The notes under the pieces: model-generated
Database searches by the model: none
The model's input: the letters and a program-made list of their open reading frames with translations, nothing else
What the model was told of the DNA's origin: nothing
Made by a program: the position numbers and the translations under genes
Part shown: piece after piece, positions 51,927 to 60,979 of the stretch
How positions within the stretch are numbered: the first letter of the stretch is position 1
How the letters are laid out: each line of letters opens with the position of its first letter
Source: Lachnospiraceae bacterium
GTDB taxonomy: Bacteria > Bacillota > Clostridia > Lachnospirales > Lachnospiraceae
NCBI GenBank assembly: GCA_009774245.1
Contig: VSNM01000024.1
Location: 3,944-67,943 of the forward strand
DNA length: 64,000 bases
Reading direction: 5' to 3'

Positions 51927-53003
51927 TTACAGACTTTTCTCAAAATGCTGATAGTCCTTGCTGCTGTTCCATGCCCCGCCCCAGGTAAATCCGTGTTCTA
52001 TGAAAACTCTGTAGCACAAGTCATTTTTGTCGATTTTATGCGGGAAATCCGCACTGCGGTCCGCATAGGGCACCGCGTTGTCCGGCGAGATCAGCTCCCT
52101 GCCGTCCTTTGTCCGTACATAGGGATTGTACAGGGGATTGATATCGATGGCAAGACCGTATGAGTGGTTGGAGAGTTTAGTTCGGCCGGAGACTGTCCTG
52201 TAGTTAAAGCAGGACGTGTTGTTGTCCGCCATCGACGCCTCATCATCCGCATTATATTCGTCTATGAGACATATCTTTTCGATCGGATACTGACCTTCAT
52301 ACAATTCATAGAAAATATCTACCAAATCCTGTGCGATCGCCTGATTGCAGATCAGCTCCCCCTCCTGAACCTGTCCCTCAAAATCATAGTGAAGGACATG
52401 AATATAGGAAAGATCCTCATAAGAAATCTGCAGGGGTTCGTCTGTATCGGGATAGGAGCTTCCTGTGATGCGCGCCTTGATATCCTCTGTCAATGGCGTA
52501 TAATAAAAGCTGTCTGCCGCATTCAGGACAGTATCCTTCCCACTGGTGCCCTCTTGCACAGGCGCTGTCTTACCATCTTCTGCATCGGATTTTTCTATCG
52601 CAGTCATTTCACCCTGTGCCTGATCGGCTTTGCCTATCGCTGAATCCATTTTTTCCGCTGATATCCCTGTTCTCGGATTTACTGTGTTATCTTCCTTTGT
52701 CCCTGACTTCTGCGTTTCCTGATCGCTATTGCGCCCCCCGTCCTCATTTTTGTCCGTATGCCCGTTCTGCCCTTGAAGCTGTTCATTTGCCTGCTCTATT
52801 CCAGTTCCAGTTTCGCTTTCCGTCTTTATTTCTGCTTCTATTTCCGATTCAACTTCCGATTCATTTTCCATGTCTATTTTCGTCTCTGTCTCTATTTTCG
52901 TTTCTTTTTCCGCTCCACTTTCCAAATTTTCGCGATTCTGACACGCTGTCAAAAGAGATGTCATTGTTAATATTACCAAAATTACGCTCATTCTTCTCTG
53001 CAT
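51927..53003 (-). CDS. M15-family D-Ala-D-Ala peptidase, lipoprotein
   Basis: 358 residues. Lipobox LLTAC (Cys about 19), then a 120-residue Glu/Thr/Asp/Gln-rich stalk, then the zinc peptidase domain. The metal ligands are in SNHSYGLAIDINP (His and Asp) and DYQHFE (His), with Glu as the base, as in the M15C/D-type L-alanyl-D-glutamate or VanY-like carboxypeptidases. It should trim peptidoglycan stem peptides outside the cell. The start at 53003 (MQRRMSV) has GGAGGAG; the frame stays open upstream only because of the 36-bp repeat, which I do not count as coding. Confidence 0.85.
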   Translation of the reverse strand: MQRRMSVILVILTMTSLLTACQNRENLESGAEKETKIETETKIDMENESEVESEIEAEIKTESETGTGIEQANEQLQGQNGHTDKNEDGGRNSDQETQKSGTKEDNTVNPRTGISAEKMDSAIGKADQAQGEMTAIEKSDAEDGKTAPVQEGTSGKDTVLNAADSFYYTPLTEDIKARITGSSYPDTDEPLQISYEDLSYIHVLHYDFEGQVQEGELICNQAIAQDLVDIFYELYEGQYPIEKICLIDEYNADDEASMADNNTSCFNYRTVSGRTKLSNHSYGLAIDINPLYNPYVRTKDGRELISPDNAVPYADRSADFPHKIDKNDLCYRVFIEHGFTWGGAWNSSKDYQHFEKSL

Positions 53004-53031
53004 AAATAACGCTCCTCCAATCTCACGCCCT

Positions 53032-53210
53032 GCAATAGCAATGCAAATCTCATCAATTCTTTGCACTGTAATAGCAATGCAAATCTCATCAATTCTTTGC
53101 ACTGCAATAACATTGCAAATCTCATCAATTCTTTACACTGCAATAGCAATGCAAATCTCATCAATTCTTTGCATTACAATAACATTGCAAATTTCATCAA
53201 TCTTTCACCC
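53032..53210. repeat. 36-bp tandem repeat, about five copies
   Basis: Unit GCAATAGCAATGCAAATCTC followed by ATCAATTCTTTGCACT. Units start at 53032, 53068, 53104, 53140 and 53176; the last is partial and diverged. There are no spacers, so it is not CRISPR. It fills the whole gap between the kinase stop and the M15 gene. As 36 is divisible by three, all frames stay open. Confidence 0.9.
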
Positions 53211-54631
53211 TACAAAGGCAGCACGACGACAAACGCCATCCCGTCGTCCTCACATGTGGCAAAGATCTCCCCGTCCATCTTGTGCATGATTTCACGGCAG
53301 ATATAGAGCCCCAGCCCGTTTCCCTGCTGCCCTCTTGTGTTCCCACCACGGAAGAAACTGTCAAACAGGTGCACAAACTCCTTTTCCGCGACGGGTTCCC
53401 CTGTGTTGAATACGCGGATTAACTGACAGTAGTCCTCCTCATAGAATGATATCTGTATCTCGCGGCAGTCCCCGTACTTGAATGCATTCTCGAACAGATT
53501 CTCAAACACTTCCATCAGGCGGTTGAGGTCTCCCTGGAAAATGCGGTTCTGATATGTTCCGACTGTCAGCACGCACTTGCGAAGCGCACATTTCTCACCG
53601 TAGACAGCTTCCACCCACCGCACCAGTTCCCGCAGGTAAAACTCACCCTTTACCACCTCGATTTGAATAATATCCTCCCTCGACGCCCGCACGATCTCAC
53701 CGACAAAATTCTCGATCTGCGCTGCCTTTTCACCAATCTGGCGATACGCACTGCGCCTCTCATCCACAGTCTGATAAATGTCATCCTCCAACACCTTTGC
53801 ATACAATTTTATCATGCTGAGCGGCGTCTTGATATCGTGCGACAGGGAGAGCAGGAGCAGCTTTTTCTCACGCTGCAGTTCCAGCTCCCGCTTGCGGCTT
53901 ACGCGCAGGGCGTCCTTTAATTCACTCAGCCCCCACAGGAATTTTCCGAAGTACTTGTTTCTGTCCGCCTTGACATCGCCCTGCAGATTGCCCTTCGCCA
54001 GCTCATAGGTCATGTCCTGCATTCTGTGAAAAGGCTGTATCAGGTGATGTTTCAAATAAATCAGCACCCCCAGTAAAAACAGCTCCATCAGAAGCAGCAC
54101 CCCTTCTATCAAAATAAAATACTGCCTGTCCGGCGCCGCCCTCTGATAGTCAAACCGCAGATAACCCATAATCTGTTCCCCGCCAGACGCTGAGGATAAG
54201 GGTGTCCCCTCCCCAAACCCTGCATCTGAAAGTATGCCAGAACTGTTGTTTTGATACAATGGATAGATTATGCTCTGCATGTCATCTGTCCCGCTGTAAA
54301 AATCCGTGACCGCTGCCTTGTCTGTATCCTGGGCAGAAAGATAGGTGACCGACCGGACTTCCTGATATTCCCGCATGTTTATGACTTTTAATATTTCTGA
54401 CACTTCTGTCATTTTTGTGTCCCCAAAGCCTTCTTCGATGTTTGCATTTCCCGACATTTTATTTTCTGCGGTATCCATGCTGTTTTCCAATTCTGCCAGT
54501 ATACGGTTTATCTCTACCCTATAAAACTTTCCTTTTTCATCCCGCTGTGCCTTCAATACAACCGCTGCGGAAACTGCCATGACAGCGTAGAACACAAGCG
54601 ACAGAAACAGCAGTTTATTATAGTTTTTCAT
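53210..54631 (-). CDS. Two-TM sensor histidine kinase
   Basis: 473 residues. Transmembrane helix at about 7-28, an extracytoplasmic domain of about 135 residues, a second helix at about 178-200, HAMP-like linker, then HisKA with the phosphorylated His in LSLSHDIKTPLSM (about 270). HATPase_c follows with MEVFENLFENAFKYGD (N-box) and GNGLGLYICREIMHKM (G2). It probably serves the OmpR regulator at 56559; the gene order is unusual because the AAA-ATPase gene and a terminator lie between them. GGAGAG lies 12 bases before the ATG. Confidence 0.9.
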   Translation of the reverse strand: MKNYNKLLFLSLVFYAVMAVSAAVVLKAQRDEKGKFYRVEINRILAELENSMDTAENKMSGNANIEEGFGDTKMTEVSEILKVINMREYQEVRSVTYLSAQDTDKAAVTDFYSGTDDMQSIIYPLYQNNSSGILSDAGFGEGTPLSSASGGEQIMGYLRFDYQRAAPDRQYFILIEGVLLLMELFLLGVLIYLKHHLIQPFHRMQDMTYELAKGNLQGDVKADRNKYFGKFLWGLSELKDALRVSRKRELELQREKKLLLLSLSHDIKTPLSMIKLYAKVLEDDIYQTVDERRSAYRQIGEKAAQIENFVGEIVRASREDIIQIEVVKGEFYLRELVRWVEAVYGEKCALRKCVLTVGTYQNRIFQGDLNRLMEVFENLFENAFKYGDCREIQISFYEEDYCQLIRVFNTGEPVAEKEFVHLFDSFFRGGNTRGQQGNGLGLYICREIMHKMDGEIFATCEDDGMAFVVVLPL

Positions 54632-54690
54632 ATTCGATGTCCACTCTCCAGAATACAGATGAAGGTCTTACAGCTACGCTGTGTACATTG

Positions 54691-54724
54691 AAAAATGCCC
54701 CTGACAACATCAAGGGCATTTTCA
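54691..54724 (-). terminator. Terminator after the AAA-ATPase gene
   Basis: AAAATGCCC/GGGGCATTTTT stem on the minus strand with a T-rich end, between the AAA-ATPase stop and the kinase start. Confidence 0.75.
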
Positions 54725-54768
54725 TTATCTTTCGACAGGTTCCTTTGTTTTCAGAAAAATAATTTGCG

Positions 54769-56349
54769 CTATCTCTCCACACATTCGATCACGCAGGCAT
54801 GCTCTTTCGTCTTTTTCTCATAGCTGATTCCAACAAGCAGAATCTCCCCATAGTACTCTTTCAGCGAATCGGGATACTGCTTTTCCCTGATCTGGGCGAT
54901 CGCTGTTTCTGCGCTCTGGTTCCACTTTAATTCGACCACGATCACTGGTCTCTGCGGACACTGCGGCAGCGGCAGATAGACCAGATCGGCAAATCCTTTC
55001 CCGCCTGGGTATTCGCGAATCGGTTTCTGATAATACAGAAACGATGCCAGCAGCGTGATCATGACGGTGCAGCTCAGCGAATTTTCATCGTTGTACTCTA
55101 TACTGGACACAAAGTCATTGTGCACCTTCTGCATCAGTTCTGCAACCCGCTCCTGTTCGAACCCAAGCACTGCCTTCAATGCTTCCCGCGAGTATTTCAA
55201 AAATGCCGACAGTGAGTCATTCTGGTTATTTTCCATATAGCGGTAAAAGATTTCCCGTATTTCCTTGTTTGGCACATAGGCTTCCTCCGTGTCCGCATCA
55301 TATGCAAAGTATCCCAGATGAATCAGTGTCGTGATAATCTGGTCTTTGTTGTGAAACGTGTACATATCATTTCTGCAGCCATATACGCTGACCGGAATCC
55401 TGCTGCCAGAGAGCATCCGTATAATGGCCTCCCTCAGACCGTCAAAATCGTACTCGATCAGACTTTGTATATCCTCGTAAGTCCCTGTCTCCGTCCAGTA
55501 CTGTCGGAACTTCCCGCTCTCCACCGCCCGCACCACGGACAATGGATTGTACACTTCCACGCCGCCCAGATTATATCCGTCATACCAACGCTTCATCTCG
55601 TCCGCAGACACACCGTATCTTTCGCAGAGCTCCTGCACCTCCTCCTCGACAAATCCGATGTCGCCGCCCAGATCTCTCGCATCGATCATGGTATACTCGT
55701 CAAAATTGTTCACCGCGGACTGCCCCTTCGCGCGAACCATAGGAAGGATTCCTGTCAGATACGCCAGACGGACGTAATCCTGCGCCTCGGCATTCTTGAA
55801 CATCATGCGCAGAAATTCTATATAATTCAGACGTTCCCTGCTGTTCTCGGCAAGCTCCCGAATCGGATAATCCCACTCGTCAAAAATAATCACAAATTCG
55901 CTGCCCGTCGCAGCATGAATGACAGACAGCGCCGTGGAGACAGCCATTTCATTGTTGACCAGATCTGGATATTCCATTTTGAGCTCTTCCAAAATATTTT
56001 GGCGAATATAATGATTCGGATTTACTTCCTGCCCCGCAGCTTCCACAAACTGCGCCTGAATATCCATAAAAATTGTATCATACCGATTGAGATTTTTCAA
56101 AAAAGCCTCGTCCTTCTCGCATTTGAGCGGTTCAAACAGATTTCTCGAATCCGCCCCCCTGCTGAAATACGCCACGAGCATATGTGCCGTGATCGACTTT
56201 CCAAAGCGGCGTGGACGGCTGCAGCAAAGAAATTTCTCGTCGTCATCCTTTTCCAACAGTCTGTTGATCATTCCCGTCTTGTCCACAAAGTATTTCGTTT
56301 TTGCAAATTTCGCATACTTCTGATTGTCCCTGTTTAAAAATCGTCCCAT
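54769..56349 (-). CDS. AAA-ATPase-like / PD-(D/E)XK nuclease-like protein
   Basis: 526 residues of the widespread AAA-ATPase_like plus PDDEXK_9 (DUF1703) family. The P-loop is the family's SRPRRFGKS at 44-52, preceded by YFVDKTGMINRLL. Walker B is EFVIIFDEWDYPI near 160. The C-terminal nuclease-like part has Asp in KGFADLVYLPLP and ELKWNQ near 475, then an EKQY segment. Such genes occur in many copies in gut anaerobes and look mobile, but no function is established. It has GGAGT before the ATG and its own terminator, and stands between a response regulator and its likely kinase. Confidence 0.85.
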   Translation of the reverse strand: MGRFLNRDNQKYAKFAKTKYFVDKTGMINRLLEKDDDEKFLCCSRPRRFGKSITAHMLVAYFSRGADSRNLFEPLKCEKDEAFLKNLNRYDTIFMDIQAQFVEAAGQEVNPNHYIRQNILEELKMEYPDLVNNEMAVSTALSVIHAATGSEFVIIFDEWDYPIRELAENSRERLNYIEFLRMMFKNAEAQDYVRLAYLTGILPMVRAKGQSAVNNFDEYTMIDARDLGGDIGFVEEEVQELCERYGVSADEMKRWYDGYNLGGVEVYNPLSVVRAVESGKFRQYWTETGTYEDIQSLIEYDFDGLREAIIRMLSGSRIPVSVYGCRNDMYTFHNKDQIITTLIHLGYFAYDADTEEAYVPNKEIREIFYRYMENNQNDSLSAFLKYSREALKAVLGFEQERVAELMQKVHNDFVSSIEYNDENSLSCTVMITLLASFLYYQKPIREYPGGKGFADLVYLPLPQCPQRPVIVVELKWNQSAETAIAQIREKQYPDSLKEYYGEILLVGISYEKKTKEHACVIECVER

Positions 56350-56558
56350 ATTTTAACTCCATTATTTTTCTATACTTTAACGCCGTTATAAACAGGCTCG
56401 CCCCTACACCCTCGTAGCTTGTTCTTGTCACAAACTATAGAACTGTCAGGTTCAAGGTATATCTTATGGTATAACAGTCCAACTGTTCTGCTGTTGCCGT
56501 ATTCATATTATATAATGTATTGATTCGTGCTTCAAGTTATTTTCTACAGTTCCAAATA

Positions 56559-57242
56559 TTATATTTCCTCATAGCAATACCCCACGCCCCACACTGTCCT
56601 GATGCGGGTGGGTTTCTTGGGCTCCTCCTCGATCTTGTTGCGCAGCATCTTGATATGTACGGTCAATGTCTGATTCTCGCTGAAACTGTCCTCGCCCCAT
56701 ATCCGGTTGAACAAGAAATCTTTGTCCAGTGTCTTACCCGGATTTTCCGCCAGTAATAGCAACAGCTCGTACTCCTTCACGTTGAGGTCTATAGGAATCT
56801 TATTTTTGTATACCCTGCGTGCTGATTTATCGATCGTGAGACTGCCGGAATACAGCATATCTTTCTCCACCGACGCACCATAAGCGCGGGCGAAAAGAGA
56901 ACCGATCTTTGCAACCAGTAGATCGGGATCAACCGGTTTCTCGATATAGTCGTCCGCGCCCAGCCGGAAACCATTGAGCTGATCTTCCTTTCCGACGCGG
57001 GCACTGATAATCAGAATCGGCACACTGCCAGTCTTGCGCACCTCCCTGCACACCGCAAACCCATCCATACCAGGCAGCATGATGTCCAGGAGCAACATTC
57101 TCACCGAATCCTTGCGCAGACAGTCAAGCGCCTCCTCCCCCGACATCGCCCACCGCACACGATACCCCACCTTCTCCATATAAATCCGCAAAAGCCCCGC
57201 CAGCTCCTCCTCGTCCTCTACCATTAAAATGTCAATCATCAT
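56559..57242 (-). CDS. OmpR-family response regulator
   Basis: About 227 residues. The receiver has ILMVEDEEELAGLL, the phosphoacceptor Asp in LLLDIMLPGMDG, and Lys in DYIEKPVDPD. The winged-helix output domain shows LNVKEYELLLLLAENPGKTLDKDFLFNRIWG and TVHIKMLRNKIEE, with GVGYCYEE at the end. ATG 57242 or 57239 are both possible (GGGAG upstream); longer readings run through the duplicated repeat. It lies beside a LolD/BceA-type ABC transporter, typical of modules for peptide-antibiotic sensing and resistance. Confidence 0.92.
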   Translation of the reverse strand: MMIDILMVEDEEELAGLLRIYMEKVGYRVRWAMSGEEALDCLRKDSVRMLLLDIMLPGMDGFAVCREVRKTGSVPILIISARVGKEDQLNGFRLGADDYIEKPVDPDLLVAKIGSLFARAYGASVEKDMLYSGSLTIDKSARRVYKNKIPIDLNVKEYELLLLLAENPGKTLDKDFLFNRIWGEDSFSENQTLTVHIKMLRNKIEEEPKKPTRIRTVWGVGYCYEEI

Positions 57243-57275
57243 TTCCCTCTCCCAAACCTGCATCCTCTTAACAAA

Positions 57276-57393
57276 GAATGCCCGCCCTCTGGCATTCTTC
57301 CAAACGAAACTTAGAAATTCTTTGGCGGTAACGCGTCGAAGAATGCCTGCCCTTTGGCATTCTTCCAAACGAAACATAGAAGTTCTTAGGCGG
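57276..57393. repeat. 53-bp direct duplication
   Basis: 57276-57328 and 57341-57393 are near-identical: both contain GAATGCC, TTTGGCATTCTTCCAAACGAAAC-like core (the first copy has one change there) and end TTCTTxGGCGG. Each copy carries a small inverted repeat GAATGCC/GGCATTC. They lie between the regulator gene and the ABC ATPase gene. Confidence 0.8.
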
Positions 57394-57418
57394 TGTCCTT
57401 TACCGCCTTAGAACTTCT
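57378..57418 (-). terminator. Hairpin after the ABC ATPase gene
   Basis: 16-base arms AGAAGTTCTTAGGCGG and CCGCCTTAGAACTTCT with one T-T mismatch and a 9-base loop. It shares its 5' arm with the second repeat copy. No clean T run follows on the minus strand. Confidence 0.55.
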
Positions 57419-57429
57419 TTTCGTTTTAT

Positions 57430-58191
57430 TTACCAACCAAGCCGCATCAGCCAGTTACTCAATTCCCGTTCGCGTTCCCGCGCGGTATCTTCCGTATATT
57501 TTCCCAATTTCATCTCGTCGCGGATATTGCCATCCTCTATGTAGAATACGCGCTCGCACCGCGACGCCACCTTCACGTCATGCGTCACCATCATGATGGT
57601 CGTCCCCTCCTCATTGAGCTTGTTCAGCTCCTTCATGACTTCCCTGGAATTCTGTTTGTTCAGGGCTCCGGTCGGCTCGTCGGCAAAAATGATCTTTGGA
57701 TTGTTGATCATGCTTCTGGCAATACATGCCCTCTGTAGCTGCCCGCCTGACACCTCGCTGATCTCATTGTCCGCCACTTCACTGATGCCAAGTTTTGCCA
57801 TCAGCACTTTCGCGCGCTCGTTGATCTCCCTGCGCTGTTCCTTTCCCGATGCCGACTGGTACGCCGGTAATACTATATTATCATAGATGGAGAGATTTTT
57901 CAGCATATACATCTGCTGAAATACAAATCCCATCCGTCTCAGGCGCAGGTCGCTCACCTGGTTGGCAGACAGTCTGGTCATCTCCTCCCCAAAAAATTCA
58001 ACTGTACCCGCGGTGGCTGTGTCCATGCCGCTGACCGTGTAGAGCAGCGTCGTTTTCCCCGAACCGGACGCCCCCATGACGCCGACCATCTCCCCCTCCT
58101 CGATCTCAAGATTTACATTTCGGAGGACATTGTTCTGCCTCCTGTTCACAATATACGTTTTACACAAATCTGTTGCTCTCAATGCATTCAT
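57430..58191 (-). CDS. ABC transporter ATPase (LolD/BceA type)
   Basis: About 253 residues. Walker A GASGSGKTTLLYTVSGMD, Q-loop in MGFVFQQMYML, signature SEVSGGQLQRACIAR, Walker B IIFADEPTGALN, switch His in MMVTHDVKVA. This class powers FtsX-like permeases rather than classical import. ATG 58191 (MNALRATDL) has AGGAG 10 bases upstream. It precedes the OmpR regulator and follows its permease by 69 bases. Confidence 0.93.
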   Translation of the reverse strand: MNALRATDLCKTYIVNRRQNNVLRNVNLEIEEGEMVGVMGASGSGKTTLLYTVSGMDTATAGTVEFFGEEMTRLSANQVSDLRLRRMGFVFQQMYMLKNLSIYDNIVLPAYQSASGKEQRREINERAKVLMAKLGISEVADNEISEVSGGQLQRACIARSMINNPKIIFADEPTGALNKQNSREVMKELNKLNEEGTTIMMVTHDVKVASRCERVFYIEDGNIRDEMKLGKYTEDTARERERELSNWLMRLGW

Positions 58192-58259
58192 ATCCAAAAT
58201 TCTCCTCTCCGCCTTATCCTGACACAAAATTCAGACACCTATACTTTGAACCAATACCT

Positions 58260-60638
58260 TTACTCCGCAATCTTCATATCGCCTGCGTCAATCTTCCGCA
58301 CACTGCCAGTCGCAAAATACGTTGCCGCCATAATCCCTACCAGCAATACTGCCGGATAGAGAACATACGCCTGTAACGGCTCCACCTGAATCCGAAGCTC
58401 CGCGCCCATAATGGCAAAAATATTTCTCAGTATAAACCGGTCACACAGCATAGACAATGGCACCGCGAAGATCATCGAGAGCAGCACAACCCACACCATC
58501 CGCATCACCAGCCACATCCGAATGTCATGCCTGCGCCATCCGATGCTCTGGAGCATAGCAAGCTGCCCCTTTTCCCGCACGATAAACAGCTTCATCATCA
58601 GAAGCGAGATCAGCATGATAAGCAGGCACAGCATTGCTGTCATCGGAAGCTGCATCCCGCGCATGGTATCCCTGATCGTACCGATATTGGCGTCAATTGC
58701 CTCCTGCGCAGTGATCCACTCGTACTGAGGAAACTGTTCTTTCATCAGATCTGCGAGTTCCCGTTGGGAGAGATCTGTCTCCATCTCCACCGTCGCTTTC
58801 CAGTAGCCTGTCAGGATCTCACTGCTCATGTCCAATGCGGGATTCAGCCGAGAGCTCTCCCCCAGCTGCATATAGTCACTGTAATACCCGGTGATGATCA
58901 ATTTCCGCTCTTTTCCCCCAATGGTGGCCGTCACGGTATCACCGATTTCCAGATGGTTTTCCTCCATTATTTTTTTGGAAAACGCGACCTCGTTCTCTAA
59001 CTTCGGCGCTGTCCCCGCACTGTATTCACAGTATCCCCCATTTTCTCCGATCGGATAATTGGTCAGCGGCTTGATCACCTTTCCCTCATCGTTTACAATA
59101 TATTCCATAAAACACAACCCGCCCACGCTCAATGACGCCTCATAACCCTGTTCTGCCAGTTCACCCTCGATGCGGCGGAGCGCATTCTCCAAATCCACCG
59201 CATTGTGGTACGGCGCTTCCCCCTTTTCCTCCAGTGTGTCCATGTAGATCGCGGCATCAGGATTCAGGCTGAATTTCGACGCCATCGCATCGCTCTCCAT
59301 CGTTGTCAGCGTGTTGAGCGGAACCGTGATCAGCACAAAGCTGATGCAGAACGTGAGAAACAGCACGAGATACCGCTTCATGTTGCAGAGAATATCATTC
59401 AACCCGAGAAAGGAAGTCGTTCCCATATATTTTCTCTTATACAGACTTAATCCCCTGCGCTTTTGATACCGCTCGCCGCTGCCGCCGTTGCGTATCGCCT
59501 CGATCGCAGATACCTTTTTCAATTTTCCAGTAAACACAACGCACATTGCCGTCACGAACGCGATCACAACCAAGCTGCACACGATATTGATTCCCAGTGT
59601 CCCTGCACTGTCACCCAGCACCATATTTTTGCTGACGACTGCTGTCATACCTTTCCCGACCGGAAGGCTGATGAGCAAACCCACAAACGCCCCCGCCACA
59701 ACCAGGGCAAAGTACTTGACAAGGTAAATCCTGCGTATGGCAAAATCGCGCATCCCGATCGCCTTCATCACGCCGATCTCCCGGTAATTCTCCTCCATGG
59801 TAAAGCTCAGGGAAAACCGCAGAATCATCAGTGATATCAGAATCAGGCAAATCCCGATCACGATCAGCAGCGCGGCAACGATCATGTCAAATACATACAG
59901 CATCGGATAAATGCTCCTGTCATAAATATTTACCAGCAGCCGGAATCCCTGCTGGTTTATGGACGACAGCGTTTTTTCCGGATTCGTAGTATTGATTCCA
60001 TATACGATAATTCTCACGTTCTCACAGCCGGCCACCATTTTGTCGTAATCCTCTTTGCAGAACACAAAGCGCCCCATACCGCTCATCTCATTCCCAAACA
60101 TAATATCCTTGGTCTGCACGGCAATCCGATAAGTATATGTCGCACCAGACACTTTGAACTGCAGTTCGTCCCCGACACGGAGCCCGTTGCGCTCCATCAA
60201 GCCAGGTGAAACTGCCACCTCGCCCATTTCCAGTGTAAGGTCGTTTCCGTCGCTGTCCAGCGGCTTTGCATATCTGCTGCCGAGCGCCCCCAGATACAGA
60301 CTTGCACCGTTTGCCTCAAAAGAATCTGCTTTCCTGCCCTCTCCCATGCTGACATCATCTGCCGCAATCTCACACAGTTGCTCCCCAGCGTATTCCGTCA
60401 CCTCGCCACGGCCGTCCAGCCAGCCCTCAAAGACCTCCTTCTCATCCACCCCGCCAAACACGGCTGTCACATCACTGACATTTGCATACTCCATATACTT
60501 TTCCAATCCGTTCAGCACCAGACAGATATTACTGACACTGCTGGCGAGAAAGATTGTGGACAGCGTGATGAACAGCAGCAGTATGATGTTGACGCTCTTT
60601 TGCTTTCTCAAATCCTTTTTCAGTATCTCCAACCACAT
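58260..60638 (-). CDS. FtsX-like ABC permease
   Basis: About 792 residues. One N-terminal helix (VNIILLLFITLSTIFLASSV), a large extracellular MacB-like domain, three helices (about 250-370), then a second helix, a second extracellular domain and three C-terminal helices. Thus two FtsX units are present, and the layout suits a transporter that extracts or exports peptides or lipids at the membrane. With the ATPase, the OmpR regulator and the two-TM kinase it forms a Bce/Vex-like detoxification module. ATG 60638 has AGGAG 8 bases upstream. Confidence 0.88.
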   Translation of the reverse strand: MWLEILKKDLRKQKSVNIILLLFITLSTIFLASSVSNICLVLNGLEKYMEYANVSDVTAVFGGVDEKEVFEGWLDGRGEVTEYAGEQLCEIAADDVSMGEGRKADSFEANGASLYLGALGSRYAKPLDSDGNDLTLEMGEVAVSPGLMERNGLRVGDELQFKVSGATYTYRIAVQTKDIMFGNEMSGMGRFVFCKEDYDKMVAGCENVRIIVYGINTTNPEKTLSSINQQGFRLLVNIYDRSIYPMLYVFDMIVAALLIVIGICLILISLMILRFSLSFTMEENYREIGVMKAIGMRDFAIRRIYLVKYFALVVAGAFVGLLISLPVGKGMTAVVSKNMVLGDSAGTLGINIVCSLVVIAFVTAMCVVFTGKLKKVSAIEAIRNGGSGERYQKRRGLSLYKRKYMGTTSFLGLNDILCNMKRYLVLFLTFCISFVLITVPLNTLTTMESDAMASKFSLNPDAAIYMDTLEEKGEAPYHNAVDLENALRRIEGELAEQGYEASLSVGGLCFMEYIVNDEGKVIKPLTNYPIGENGGYCEYSAGTAPKLENEVAFSKKIMEENHLEIGDTVTATIGGKERKLIITGYYSDYMQLGESSRLNPALDMSSEILTGYWKATVEMETDLSQRELADLMKEQFPQYEWITAQEAIDANIGTIRDTMRGMQLPMTAMLCLLIMLISLLMMKLFIVREKGQLAMLQSIGWRRHDIRMWLVMRMVWVVLLSMIFAVPLSMLCDRFILRNIFAIMGAELRIQVEPLQAYVLYPAVLLVGIMAATYFATGSVRKIDAGDMKIAE

Positions 60639-60979
60639 AGTTCCCACTCCTTTCCTGATTGACAGTTTCTATAACTAATTCTGTGCTGCAAAAAGTCCTG
60701 CACATCTGGTCGGTCCGATTCCACAGCACCTGACTGTAGTTATTATAAACGTGAAATTATTAAAAAGTCCTTAAAAGATGCCAATTTTCTATTACTAAGA
60801 AATCCCACAAATATAGGGAAATTTCAGCTTTCTTAAAAATAATTTGTCTCCAATTTGTCGCTAACCGATTTTTATTATATAGCGCTTTGTATTATCTTAT
60901 AATACACCACTTTACAACTTTTTGAAAAAACGAAAATAATCTAATTGATAGACTGTACCGTTATTTTTGCATTTAATGG
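60639..60979. other. Host/prophage junction region
   Basis: 341 AT-rich bases. On the minus strand there are candidate promoters for the permease (TTGTAA, 17 bases, TAATAC; and a TATAAT further on). As the lysin gene ends here and host genes begin, a phage attachment site may lie inside; I could not identify repeat arms without the other end. Confidence 0.4.

Noticed and set aside
53032..53210. 36-bp repeats considered as a CRISPR array
   Set aside because: The copies are directly joined with no spacers and no cas genes are nearby; it is a tandem repeat.
53041..53289. Plus-strand frame across the 36-bp repeat
   Set aside because: All frames are open because the unit is a multiple of three; there is no ribosome site, and the 12-residue repeats are an artefact of the DNA repeat.
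54769..56349. AAA-ATPase/PD-(D/E)XK gene considered as a phage-defence system
   Set aside because: It stands alone with no partner methylase, sensor or toxin gene, and its family has no demonstrated defence function; only the unusual placement is reported.
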